Below, in pieces: positions 54,175 to 62,665 of a stretch of 64,000 nt of DNA. Position numbers and translations under genes: made by a program. This DNA comes from Sulfitobacter sp. JL08 (GTDB lineage Bacteria > Pseudomonadota > Alphaproteobacteria > Rhodobacterales > Rhodobacteraceae), in NCBI RefSeq assembly GCF_003352045.1, contig NZ_CP025815.1, forward strand, positions 620,001-684,000, written 5' to 3'. Each line of letters begins with the position of its first letter. Positions within the stretch are counted from its first letter, which is position 1. The notes below the pieces were generated by a model. It had not been told where the DNA came from. It did not search any database and saw only the letters and a program-made list of their open reading frames with translations.

Positions 54175-55425
54175 TCAGTGCAGATTGGGCTGCGCGCCCA
54201 TGCCTTTTTCATCAATCATGCGGCCCTTTTCGAACCGGTCAAACCGATAGGCCGTGGCCACGGGGTGGGGTTCATCGCGGGCCAGAAGATGCGCAAAGCA
54301 CCAGCCTGACGCGGGCGTGGCCTTGAACCCGCCGTAACACCAGCCGCCATTGAAATAGAGACCGCCGATATGAGTGCGGTCAATGATGGGCGATCCGTCC
54401 ATCGACATATCCATGATCCCGCCCCACATCCGCAGCAATCGCACGCGGCCCAGCATCGGAAACAGCGCCATGCCGCTTTCGACCACGTCTTCGACCACCG
54501 GCAGGTTGCCGCGCTGGGCGTAGGAATTGTAGCCGTCGATATCGCCGCCAAACACCAGCCCGCCCTTGTCGGACTGGCTGCAATAGAAATGGCCCGCGCC
54601 AAAGGTCACGACCCCCGGCATCACCGGTTTCAATCCTTCGGATACAAAGGCCTGCAACACGTGGCTTTCGATGGGCAGACGCATCCCTGCCTTGGCCATC
54701 AGCCGCCCCGATGATCCGGCAACGGCGCAGCCCACTTTGGATGCGCCGATAAAGCCGCGGCTGGTCTCGACACCTTTGCAGATACCGTTTTCGATCCGGA
54801 ATCCGGTGACTTCGCAATTCTGTATGATGTCCACGCCGCGCGCGTCGGCGCCGCGCGCATAGCCCCACGCGACCGCATCATGGCGAACCGTGCCGCCGCG
54901 ATGCTGCGCCAACCCGCCCTTGATGGGAAAGCGCGCATTGTCGAAATTCATGAAAGGATAGCGCGCGCGGATCTGGGCCACGCTCAGCAATTCCGCATCC
55001 GCCCCGTTCAGCATCATCGCGTTGCCGCGCCGGATGAACGCATCGCGCTGCGCATCGGTGTGGATCAGGTTCAGAATGCCGCGCTGGCTGATCATGGCGT
55101 TGAAATTGAAATCCTGTTCCAGCCCTTCCCACAGCTTGAGCGAGAATTCGTAGAACGGCTCGTTTCCATCCAGCAGATAGTTGGACCGGATGATGGTGGT
55201 GTTGCGCCCGACATTGCCGCCACCGATCCAGCCTTTTTCAAGCACCGCGATGCGCTTGCCGCCGAACTGTTTGGCCAGATAATAGGCCGTCGCCAGACCG
55301 TGCCCGCCGCCGCCGATGATCACGATATCATAATCGGCCTGTGGCGCAGGATCGCGCCACGCGGGCGTCCAGCCTTTGTGGCCGGTCAGCGCCTCTTTGA
55401 TCACCTTGAAGCCGGAATATCGCAT
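54175..55425 (-). CDS. soxB: Sarcosine oxidase beta subunit
   Basis: A 416-residue flavoprotein. ATG 55425 is chosen, with AAAGGAGG immediately upstream. The FAD motif is YDIVIIGGGGHGLATAYYL, and the segment GGTVRHDAVAWGYARGA carries the His that holds covalent FMN in this family. It is the first gene of the soxBDAG unit, 12 nt before soxD. It contains the sarcosine oxidation site. Confidence 0.94.
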   Translation of the reverse strand: MRYSGFKVIKEALTGHKGWTPAWRDPAPQADYDIVIIGGGGHGLATAYYLAKQFGGKRIAVLEKGWIGGGNVGRNTTIIRSNYLLDGNEPFYEFSLKLWEGLEQDFNFNAMISQRGILNLIHTDAQRDAFIRRGNAMMLNGADAELLSVAQIRARYPFMNFDNARFPIKGGLAQHRGGTVRHDAVAWGYARGADARGVDIIQNCEVTGFRIENGICKGVETSRGFIGASKVGCAVAGSSGRLMAKAGMRLPIESHVLQAFVSEGLKPVMPGVVTFGAGHFYCSQSDKGGLVFGGDIDGYNSYAQRGNLPVVEDVVESGMALFPMLGRVRLLRMWGGIMDMSMDGSPIIDRTHIGGLYFNGGWCYGGFKATPASGWCFAHLLARDEPHPVATAYRFDRFEKGRMIDEKGMGAQPNLH

Positions 55426-55561
55426 GCGGGGCCTCCTTTGGGCAGCACTGTTGCAACAGACCAGCATCAAAGCCCTGCCGGAAACGGACACGGATCATAA
55501 GAATAGCGACAAAAAACGGACTTTCCGCAAAAATCCTCGTGCGTTTCAATATCTGGCGGCG

Positions 55562-56755
55562 TCAGCCCTTGTCCAGAATGCCGGCCGCGCCCCGCGCAAG
55601 GATCAGTTCTTCGTCTGTTGGCAGCATCAGAACCGGAAAGCGACTGTCTTGTGTCGTCAGAACCGGGCCGCCTGCGGCATTGGCATCCCTGTCCAGCGCG
55701 ATGCCCATCCAAGCCAGCGCATCAACCAGACGGGCGCGCAGGGCGGGAATGTATTTGCCCATGCCACCGGTCAGCACGATCGCATCCACCCCGCCCAATG
55801 TGGCCTGCAAGGCCCCGACGTTTCGGGTGAAGTGATAGGTAAAATAGTCAATGGCTTCAGCGGCATGGAGATCGTCGCTGGCCAGCAGATCGTTCATTTC
55901 GCCGCTGATGTCGGACACGCCCATCAGGCCGGATTCTTCATACAGCATATCGCGCACTTCGGACGCGCTGTACCCGCGATCCATGATCAGATGCAGCACC
56001 ACGCCGGGGTCAATCGTGCCGCAGCGCTGACCCATCGGCATGCCGTCCAGCGCCGTCAGGCCCATGGTGGTGGCAATGCTTTGCCCGTCTTTCAGCGCAC
56101 ACAGGCTGACCCCGTGGCCCAGATGCGCGACAATCACGCGCCCGCGAGCCAGATCGGGATAATCGCGTTCCAGCCGGTGGGCGATGTAATCATAGGACAG
56201 GCCGTGAAACCCGTAACGCAGAATGCCCGCATCCCCCAGCGCGCGGGGCAGCGCGAACAGTTGCGCCAGACGCGGTTGGGTGCGGTGAAATGCGGTATCG
56301 AAACACGCGATCTGCGGCACATCGGGGTAATGGTCGCGCATCCGGCGGATCGGGCGCAGATTGTGGGGCTGGTGGCTGGGCGCCAGCGGTTCCAGCGCCT
56401 TGAGATGTGTCATCACATCATCGTCGATGCGCACCGGATGGGCGTAATCTGCGCCGCCATGCACGATCCGGTGCGCAAAAGCGCGGATCGTGTAGGTGCC
56501 CGCGATCCCGTCCAGCCGCTCAATCATGTGGCCCAACGCCTCGGGGTGGGCGCGCTCGGGGCTTTGCGGCGCGGGCAGGGTGGTTTCGTCCTGCGTGCCG
56601 GCCTGCATATCACGCCGCGTCAGCACCATACGGTCGGGGATACCGCGAATGCCGAAGGTGCCGACCGGTTCGGGATCAGCGCCGGTCAGGCGAAAAACGC
56701 CACAGCGCAGGCTGGAGGAACCTGCGTTGAAGGTGATGACGACATCCTGAGTCAT
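55562..56755 (-). CDS. ackA: Acetate/propionate family kinase (acetate kinase)
   Basis: A 397-residue kinase. ATG 56755 (MTQDVVITFNAGSSSLR) has AAGGC about 6 nt upstream. The N-terminal phosphate loop NAGSSS, HRIVHGG, CFDTAFH and GFHGLSYDYIA are standard. The ATP motif reads HLGHGVSLCAL, where most acetate kinases have Asn in place of the second His. It makes acetyl phosphate from acetate and ATP or the reverse. No pta gene is next to it. Confidence 0.88.
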   Translation of the reverse strand: MTQDVVITFNAGSSSLRCGVFRLTGADPEPVGTFGIRGIPDRMVLTRRDMQAGTQDETTLPAPQSPERAHPEALGHMIERLDGIAGTYTIRAFAHRIVHGGADYAHPVRIDDDVMTHLKALEPLAPSHQPHNLRPIRRMRDHYPDVPQIACFDTAFHRTQPRLAQLFALPRALGDAGILRYGFHGLSYDYIAHRLERDYPDLARGRVIVAHLGHGVSLCALKDGQSIATTMGLTALDGMPMGQRCGTIDPGVVLHLIMDRGYSASEVRDMLYEESGLMGVSDISGEMNDLLASDDLHAAEAIDYFTYHFTRNVGALQATLGGVDAIVLTGGMGKYIPALRARLVDALAWMGIALDRDANAAGGPVLTTQDSRFPVLMLPTDEELILARGAAGILDKG

Positions 56756-56870
56756 GAAATGCCTTATCAGTGAAAGCCTGCGAAATGCGCCGCAAGGTCC
56801 GGCGCGCATTGCGACACCCTAGCGCGCGGCGCGCGGCGTGCTTTAATCTGTGTCAAGGCGGGGGGCGCTC

Positions 56871-56902
56871 CCAAAAAAGAAAGGGCGGTCCGAAGACCGC
56901 CC
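56871..56902 (-). terminator. Strong intrinsic terminator of the small transcript
   Basis: On the minus strand GGGCGGTC-TTCG-GACCGCCC is a perfect 8-bp stem with a TTCG tetraloop, followed by TTTCTTTTTTGG. It lies 4 nt after the stop of the 31-residue ORF and shields ackA from upstream transcription. Confidence 0.9.
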
Positions 56903-56906
56903 AACG

Positions 56907-57002
56907 TTACAAGACTAAATCAAGTATCGCCAGGAAGAGAGACATAGTTCCGACTATGTCGGAATACGTCACTCGCCCTTTCAGCCTTTTTAAGTATCTC
57001 AT
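56907..57002 (-). CDS. 31-residue basic-hydrophobic small protein
   Basis: ATG 57002 follows AAGGAC at 8 nt. The peptide begins MRYLKRLKGRVTYSDIVG and ends MSLFLAILDLVL, i.e. a basic amphipathic start and a short hydrophobic C-terminal helix that could insert into a membrane. The stop is followed within 4 nt by a strong terminator, so this is the last part of a distinct transcript. The upstream 340 nt is highly structured. Size and charge layout recall type I toxins or membrane micropeptides, but no homologue was recognised. Confidence 0.55.
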   Translation of the reverse strand: MRYLKRLKGRVTYSDIVGTMSLFLAILDLVL

Positions 57003-57346
57003 TGGATTTTGTCCTTAGAGATGCTCAAGGCCTTGAGCGTTAAAACTCGCTCAGTATTTATATACCGCCCCAATTCCGGCGGTTTGGCATGCTCCTATAG
57101 CTACTTGGAGCTTCCGTTCGACGGTCACCCGCTCAGATTATTCACAGCTCCACCGTGAGTTCTGTCGGACCGCCTTAGCCGCTTCCTGCTAAGGAATTGA
57201 CATAGCACCGCTAAGCGCTTGCACCTTCTGCGTAGGAGTTGCAGTTATCCTTAACAAAGGGCCACGACCCGCCGCACGCCCAATGATGGACTCCGCTACC
57301 ATCACAACATATAGTGGATAAAACGACTGAACACAATACATGTTCT
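57003..57346 (-). ncRNA. Candidate structured RNA leader upstream of the 31-residue ORF
   Basis: Read on the minus strand, this stretch contains at least six possible stems: 57285-57303, 57173-57194 (CCTTAGC/GCTAAGG), 57107-57151, 57065-57082 (CCGCC/GGCGG), 57034-57053 (TGAGCG/CGCTCA) and the perfect palindrome GCTCAAGGCCTTGAGC at 57023-57038. Several are mutually exclusive, and CCTT (57027-57030) can also pair with the Shine-Dalgarno AAGG (57013-57016). This suggests a riboregulatory leader. No Rfam family was recognised, and tmRNA/6S/RNase P signatures are absent. Confidence 0.4.
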
Positions 57347-57756
57347 TTACTTGGGCCTTTCTTCGATCACTTGGGCTACCGCGAGAACCCAGCGTTCAAA
57401 TTTGGATTGGCTGTAGCTGTTCTTCCCTATATTTATGACCTTGTAAACCAACTGACAGTTGTTGAGTTCATATCCTAAGCCGGGGCGAATTTGATTGAGG
57501 GACGGTTGCCACGGAAATGAATTCTGTCTGTAATACTCCGCCCTTTTTCATTCAATTCCAGGATGTCTGTAAATTTCAATGTTGAAAGTTCACACCTCCC
57601 GGATGCACGGTTCCAGATTTGAAGAAAATCGTTCTTTGAAAGATACCCTCGGTTCAAGCGCTTCGCTCGTTTCACAGCAGAACTGTAAGCACTTCGCCCC
57701 GAGGCTGGTATATCTTTGAACTGATTGGCAGTTTCAAACAATGAAATCGTCCCCAA
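57347..57756 (-). pseudogene. HNH endonuclease-like gene, frameshifted
   Basis: The first frame (57756 down to about 57540) ends in FLQIWNRASGRCELSTLKF, matching the start of small phage-type HNH proteins (C-x-L-S motif). The expected second half continues in another frame as FPWQPSLNQIRPGLGYELNN, then QLVYKVINIG...FERW and stops at 57347. In intact relatives this part reads like PSLDRIDxxKGY..NxRLVC. A one-base shift near 57545 splits it. The second HNH part also has Asn-Gln where Asp-Arg is usual. It is probably a dead homing-type nuclease. Confidence 0.6.
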
Positions 57757-57825
57757 CCCAACCGAGTGCGCACGCAGGTGCTATGCACCCGCTGCCGCGC
57801 ACCCGTCCGAAAATCGCTTTGCGAT

Positions 57826-59481
57826 TTATCGAACGAATTTCTTGTGCTTCAACCGCTTCGGCTCCAGTGCATCGGCCCCCAGCCGGCGTTTCTTGTCTTC
57901 CTCGTAATCCTCGAAATTGCCTTCGAACCATTCCACGTGGGCATCGCCCTCGAACGCGAGGATATGCGTGCAGATCCGGTCCAGAAAGAACCGGTCGTGG
58001 GAAATCACCACGGCGCAGCCGGCGAAATCGACCAGCGCGTCTTCCAGTGCGCGCAGGGTTTCGACGTCAAGATCGTTGGTCGGTTCATCCAGCAGCAGCA
58101 CGTTGCCGCCTTCTTTCAGCAGGCGCGCCATGTGGACACGGTTGCGTTCCCCGCCTGACAGCAGGCCAACCTTTTTCTGCTGGTCGCCGCCCTTGAAGTT
58201 GAAGGACGAACAATAGGCGCGCGAATTGACCTGCGCATCTCCCAGTTCGATAATCTCGGCACCGCCGGTGATCGCCTGCCACACGGTATCATCGGCCTGC
58301 AGATCATCGCGCGACTGATCGACATAAGACAGATCAACCGTATCGCCGTATTCGATGGTGCCTGCATCGGGCTTTTCCTGCCCGGTCAGCATCTTGAACA
58401 GGGTCGATTTACCCGCACCGTTGGGGCCGATCACCCCGACGATGCCACCGGGGGGCAGCGAAAAATCAAGCCCTTCGATCAACTGCTTGTCGCCCATGTG
58501 CTTGGACAGGCCGTTCACCTCGATCACCTTGCTGCCCAGACGCGGGCCGTTGGGGATGACGATCTGTGCGCGGCTCAGTTTTTCGCGTTCGGACTGTTCG
58601 GCCAGATCGTTATAGGCGTTGATCCGGGCCTTGGATTTGGCCTGCCGCGCCTTGGCGCCCTGGCGCATCCATTCCAGTTCGCGTTCCAGCGTTTTCTGTT
58701 TTGATTTGTCCTCGCGCGCTTCCTGCGCCAGACGCTTGGCCTTTTGTTCCAGCCATGCCGAATAATTGCCCTCGTAGGGGATGCCGCGGCCGCGATCAAG
58801 TTCAAGGATCCAGCCGGTGATGTCATCCAGAAAATAACGGTCGTGGGTGACGATCAGGATGGTGCCCTTGTAATCGATCAGGTGCTGTTGCAACCAGGCG
58901 ATGGTTTCCGCATCCAGATGGTTGGTCGGCTCATCCAGCAGCAGCATGTCGGGCGCTTCAAGCAGCAGCTTGCACAGTGCGACACGGCGTTTTTCACCGC
59001 CTGACAGGGTGGCAATCTCGGCCTCGTCCGGCGGGCAGCGCAGCGCCTCCATGCTGACATCGATCTGGCTGTCCAGATCCCACAGGTTCTCGGCGTCGAT
59101 CTTGTCCTGCAACTCGGCCATCTCGTCGGCGGTTTCATCGGAATAGTTCATCGCCAGTTCGTTGTAGCGATCCAGAATGGCCTTTTTGTCGGCCACGCCC
59201 AGCATCACATTGCCGCGCACATCAAGGGTTTCGTCCAGTTTCGGTTCCTGTGGCAGATAGCCGACATGCGCGCCCTTGGCGGCCCACGCCTCACCCTGAA
59301 AATCCTTGTCCAGACCGGCCATGATCCGCATCAGGGTCGATTTGCCCGATCCGTTGACGCCGACAACGCCGATTTTCACGCCCGGCAAAAAGCTGAGATG
59401 GATGTTTTCAAAGCATTTCTTGCCACCGGGATAGGTTTTGGACACCCCTTCCATGTGATAGACGTATTGATAGGCGGCCAT
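57826..59481 (-). CDS. ettA: ABC-F protein EttA, energy-dependent translational throttle
   Basis: A 551-residue ABC-F ATPase. ATG 59481 (MAAYQYVYHMEGVSKTYPGG) has AAGGAG 7 nt upstream, and length agrees with the 555-residue E. coli EttA. Two ABC domains show Walker A GVNGSGKST and GPNGAGKST and signatures LSGGEKRRVALC and LSGGERNRVHMA; LLLDEPTNHLD and LLLDEPTNDLD follow. The P-site tRNA-interaction motif lies between them (about 245-320). It acts at the ribosomal E site and restrains elongation when ADP/ATP is high. Confidence 0.94.
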   Translation of the reverse strand: MAAYQYVYHMEGVSKTYPGGKKCFENIHLSFLPGVKIGVVGVNGSGKSTLMRIMAGLDKDFQGEAWAAKGAHVGYLPQEPKLDETLDVRGNVMLGVADKKAILDRYNELAMNYSDETADEMAELQDKIDAENLWDLDSQIDVSMEALRCPPDEAEIATLSGGEKRRVALCKLLLEAPDMLLLDEPTNHLDAETIAWLQQHLIDYKGTILIVTHDRYFLDDITGWILELDRGRGIPYEGNYSAWLEQKAKRLAQEAREDKSKQKTLERELEWMRQGAKARQAKSKARINAYNDLAEQSEREKLSRAQIVIPNGPRLGSKVIEVNGLSKHMGDKQLIEGLDFSLPPGGIVGVIGPNGAGKSTLFKMLTGQEKPDAGTIEYGDTVDLSYVDQSRDDLQADDTVWQAITGGAEIIELGDAQVNSRAYCSSFNFKGGDQQKKVGLLSGGERNRVHMARLLKEGGNVLLLDEPTNDLDVETLRALEDALVDFAGCAVVISHDRFFLDRICTHILAFEGDAHVEWFEGNFEDYEEDKKRRLGADALEPKRLKHKKFVR

Positions 59482-60002
59482 GTGCATGCTCCTTGGACAG
59501 ATCGTGTTCAGATGGCTAGATAGCGATGCAAGGCACAAGGGGCAATGCGGGCAATGAACAGCCTGACAGATTTGATCCTGTGGCACAGGCCAAAGCGGCG
59601 GTTTGACCGACAGCGGCCATTGCGCGACAGGCGGGCGCGCGCTGAAAACGATTGACCGATTGTTTTTTTTGCATAATTTGTGGGCAGATATGACCGTAAA
59701 TGCCGCCTTTTTGGGTGGAGTCTGGCAGCAGCATCTGCGCCACATGTGCCTGTATTTTCGGAAAATATACTGAGTTTCGGAAGATATGAGGTATTTTAGA
59801 CTGAATTTTCGTCAAAAAACAGTCGAATGATCTTCGCCGTGCCCACATATCGGGCGATAAGACTTTTACCAAACTGTTACACTGCAACACGGGTTGTCTG
59901 AACGCTGACAGCCTGTCGTTCCGGTTGTGGGCGTGTTGCCGATCCGGACGCAATCAAGCGGGGGCCAATAAATCCCGCAAAAAAACAGGAGAGGGACTTC
60001 TC
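59482..60002. other. Divergent promoter region of ettA and uspA
   Basis: About 520 bp with no supported gene. AT-rich stretches (59656-59690, 59750-59820) are likely promoter territory for both flanking genes. No operator was recognised. Confidence 0.5.
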
Positions 60003-60443
60003 ATGTCAAAAACAACACTCGTGGTCGGGCTTGATGGCTCGCCCGCAGGGGAAAAGGCGCTGGCGTTTGCCAAACGACAGGCCAAGCGGATGGGCGATTG
60101 CACGATAGCGCTGTGCTACGTGATCGAATGGTCGCCGTTTACCTTCCAGACACCAGAGGAAAACGAACAACGTCACAAGCGCCGCGAAGAGGAATTGAAG
60201 CTGGCGCATGATCGCGTGCTGGATCCTGCCCTGGCGTCCGCAAAACAGGACGGCCATACCGCGACCGGAGTCGTGCGCCACGGCGATGCCGCCGAAATAC
60301 TGGACGATCTCGCCAAGGAACTGGGTGCGGAACAGATCATCGTGGGCCGTGTCGGCGCGCGGGGTCTGAAAGACCGCATGTTCGGCAGTGTCAGCGGGCG
60401 TCTTGTCGCAAGTGCGGCAGTTCCCGTCACGATTATCCCCTGA
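60003..60443 (+). CDS. Universal stress protein UspA-family
   Basis: A 146-residue Usp domain protein. ATG 60003 has GGAGAGGG about 7 nt upstream. The N-terminus is TTLVVGLDGSPAGEKALAFA, and the ATP-binding motif reads GRVGARGLKDRMFGSVSGRL (G-2x-G-9x-G-S), so it should bind ATP. The neighbour symporter gene starts 11 nt downstream, suggesting co-transcription. Confidence 0.87.
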   Translation: MSKTTLVVGLDGSPAGEKALAFAKRQAKRMGDCTIALCYVIEWSPFTFQTPEENEQRHKRREEELKLAHDRVLDPALASAKQDGHTATGVVRHGDAAEILDDLAKELGAEQIIVGRVGARGLKDRMFGSVSGRLVASAAVPVTIIP

Positions 60444-60454
60444 GAGGATTTCAC

Positions 60455-61999
60455 ATGAAATATTCAATTCCAACGCTTGCCACTGCGGTAGCCCTGTTTC
60501 CCGGGGTGACGCTGGCACAGGACGCCATAAGTTTCGATGCGCGCGTGAACGAAATTTTCGCAAATTCGACAGGCTGGTTCGTCAATCTGATCTTCGCGCC
60601 ACTTCCGGGCACGGCCTTTCCCTGGATCGTGCTGTGGCTGGTCGTGGGTGCAACAGTGTTCACCATCTATTTCGGGTTTATCCAGCTGCGCGCGTTTTCC
60701 CATGCGATAAGCCTGGTAAAGGGCGATTATTCAGATCCCAACGACGCGGGTGAGGTCAGCCACTTTCAGGCTCTGGCAACGGCGTTGTCCGGCACGGTCG
60801 GTCTGGGTAACATCGCCGGTGTTGCTGTGGCTGTCGGTATCGGCGGGCCGGGGGCCACGTTCTGGATGATCCTTGCGGGCCTTATGGGTATGGCCTCGAA
60901 ATTCACCGAATGTACGCTGGGTGTGAAATACCGGAATGAATATCCCGACGGCACAGTGTCCGGCGGACCAATGTACTATATGACCAAAGGGTTCGACGAA
61001 CGGGGGTATCGCGGTGGCAAGATCATGGCCGTGCTTTTCGCGATCTTTTGTATCGGCGGGGCATTTGGCGGTGGCAACATGTTCCAGGCCAATCAGGCGC
61101 ATGCGCAGATCTCGGGCATCGTCGGCGACTATCCGGGATGGATCACCGGTATCATTTTTGCCCTTGTCGTGTTCGCCGTCATCGTTGGCGGGATCAAATC
61201 CATCGCGCGTGTCACCGAAAAAGTCGTTCCCTTCATGGGGCTGCTTTATGTGGGCACGGCACTTGTGATCCTGTTGATGAACTATGACATGATCGGCTGG
61301 GCATTTGGCCAGATCTTTGCCGGTGCATTTACCGGACTTGGTGTCGCGGGCGGTTTTGTCGGTGCTTTGATCCAAGGCTTTAAACGGGCGGCGTTCTCGA
61401 ACGAAGCGGGTGTCGGCTCTGCAGCCATCGCCCACTCGGCCGTTCGGACAAAAGAGCCGATTACCGAAGGTGTCGTTTCCTTGTTGGAACCGTTCATCGA
61501 TACGGTGGTGATCTGTACAATGACAGCGCTGGTGATCACGATTTCCGGGGTTCAGATGATTGATCCGGAAACCGGCCTGTTCATTCTGGGCGAAGACGGC
61601 AAGATCATGACAGAAGGTGGTGTTCAGGGCGTGCAGCTGACCTCGGCAGCGTTTGCAAGCGGGCTAAGCTGGTTCCCCTATGTTCTGGCCATCGCGGTTG
61701 TGCTCTTTGCCTTCTCGACCATGATTTCCTGGTCTTATTACGGGTTGAAGGCGTGGACCTATCTGTTCGGAGAGGGCAAGACAAATGAACTGATCTTCAA
61801 GTTGCTGTTCTGCTTCTTTGTGGTGGTAGGCGCGGCAGCCCAGCTGGGCGCTGTCATCGACTTCTCGGATGCGATGATCTTTGCCATGGCGGTTGTGAAC
61901 ATCACGGCGCTTTACCTGCTGATGCCGATCGTCAAGCGCGAGATGAACAGCTATTTCGATCGCCTGAAAACCGGAGAGATCAAACGCCACAAGGCCTAG
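60455..61999 (+). CDS. Sodium:alanine/glycine symporter (AGCS family)
   Basis: A 514-residue membrane protein. A leader-like N-terminus (MKYSIPTLATAVALFPGVTL) is followed by about ten to eleven helices. AGCS motifs include GTVGLGNIAGVAVAVGIGGP, GGPMYYMTKG, FAGAFTGLGVAGGFVGALIQ, and NEAGVGSAAIAHSAV. It takes up alanine or glycine with sodium. It is followed by a terminator and probably shares a transcript with the Usp gene. Confidence 0.92.
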   Translation: MKYSIPTLATAVALFPGVTLAQDAISFDARVNEIFANSTGWFVNLIFAPLPGTAFPWIVLWLVVGATVFTIYFGFIQLRAFSHAISLVKGDYSDPNDAGEVSHFQALATALSGTVGLGNIAGVAVAVGIGGPGATFWMILAGLMGMASKFTECTLGVKYRNEYPDGTVSGGPMYYMTKGFDERGYRGGKIMAVLFAIFCIGGAFGGGNMFQANQAHAQISGIVGDYPGWITGIIFALVVFAVIVGGIKSIARVTEKVVPFMGLLYVGTALVILLMNYDMIGWAFGQIFAGAFTGLGVAGGFVGALIQGFKRAAFSNEAGVGSAAIAHSAVRTKEPITEGVVSLLEPFIDTVVICTMTALVITISGVQMIDPETGLFILGEDGKIMTEGGVQGVQLTSAAFASGLSWFPYVLAIAVVLFAFSTMISWSYYGLKAWTYLFGEGKTNELIFKLLFCFFVVVGAAAQLGAVIDFSDAMIFAMAVVNITALYLLMPIVKREMNSYFDRLKTGEIKRHKA

Positions 62000-62040
62000 G
62001 CCAAAGCGTTTTGATTGACAATTGATGCAAGGCATCCTTC

Positions 62041-62074
62041 AACGGCCCCTGACACAGTGTCGGGGGCCGTTTTG
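62041..62074 (+). terminator. Terminator after the symporter gene
   Basis: AACGGCCCCTGACA and TGTCGGGGGCCGTT form a 14-bp stem with a CAG loop, followed by TTTT. It lies at the very beginning of the nadD frame, so nadD must have its own promoter or translate past it. Confidence 0.85.
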
Positions 62075-62665
62075 AATTCGGAGTTTCCAAAAGCAGCGCG
62101 CGGCCAGAGTGTTGGCCTGTTGGGCGGGTCGTTTGATCCGCCGCATCACGGTCATGTCCACATCACAACCGAAGCGTTGAAACGCTTTGGACTGGATCGG
62201 GTATGGTGGCTGGTGACGCCGGGAAATCCACTTAAACCGCAGGGGCCGGCACCACTCTCGCAACGGATGCAGCAGGCGCGCGCGATGATGCAGCATCCCC
62301 GTGTGACAGTTACCGATATAGAGGCACGGCTGGGAACGCGGTACACGGCACAAACACTGGCAACGTTGCGCAGACACTATCCCGGGGTGAATTTTGTCTG
62401 GCTCATGGGCGCTGACAATCTGGCGCAGTTTCACAAATGGCAGGACTGGCGAAAAATCATGATGTCGGTCCCGGTCGGCGTACTGGCCCGCCCCGGTGAC
62501 CGGATTTCGGCGCGGATGTCGCCCGCCGCCCGCCTTTTTGCGCCCTATCGCATTTCGGGGCGTGCATCGCATCTTCTGGCACGGTCCGCACCGCCGGCGT
62601 TGTGTTTTGTCAACGTTCCTATGGTCGATATGTCCTCAAGCGCACTGCGGGCGGCGCAACGCTGA
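62072..62665 (+). CDS. nadD: Nicotinate-nucleotide adenylyltransferase NadD
   Basis: A protein of about 197 residues from TTG 62072. The frame is also open back to TTG 62015, but that would span the terminator hairpin, so the true start is uncertain. The nucleotidyltransferase motif reads [18 protein letters not shown], the later part [18 protein letters not shown], and the C-terminal end [12 protein letters not shown] replaces the usual ISSTxxR. It adenylates nicotinate mononucleotide in NAD synthesis. The rsfS gene that often follows is not present. Confidence 0.88.
   Translation: MNSEFPKAARGQSVGLLGGSFDPPHHGHVHITTEALKRFGLDRVWWLVTPGNPLKPQGPAPLSQRMQQARAMMQHPRVTVTDIEARLGTRYTAQTLATLRRHYPGVNFVWLMGADNLAQFHKWQDWRKIMMSVPVGVLARPGDRISARMSPAARLFAPYRISGRASHLLARSAPPALCFVNVPMVDMSSSALRAAQR

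Noticed and set aside
57190-57304. A 37-codon minus-strand frame starting MVAESIIGRAAGRG within the structured region
   Set aside because: It lacks a ribosome binding site and overlaps predicted hairpins. It cannot be separated from chance.
57003-57346. tmRNA, 6S RNA or RNase P RNA for the structured stretch
   Set aside because: No tag-peptide-like frame ending in Ala-Ala, no tRNA-like acceptor ends, and none of the RNase P conserved blocks were visible.
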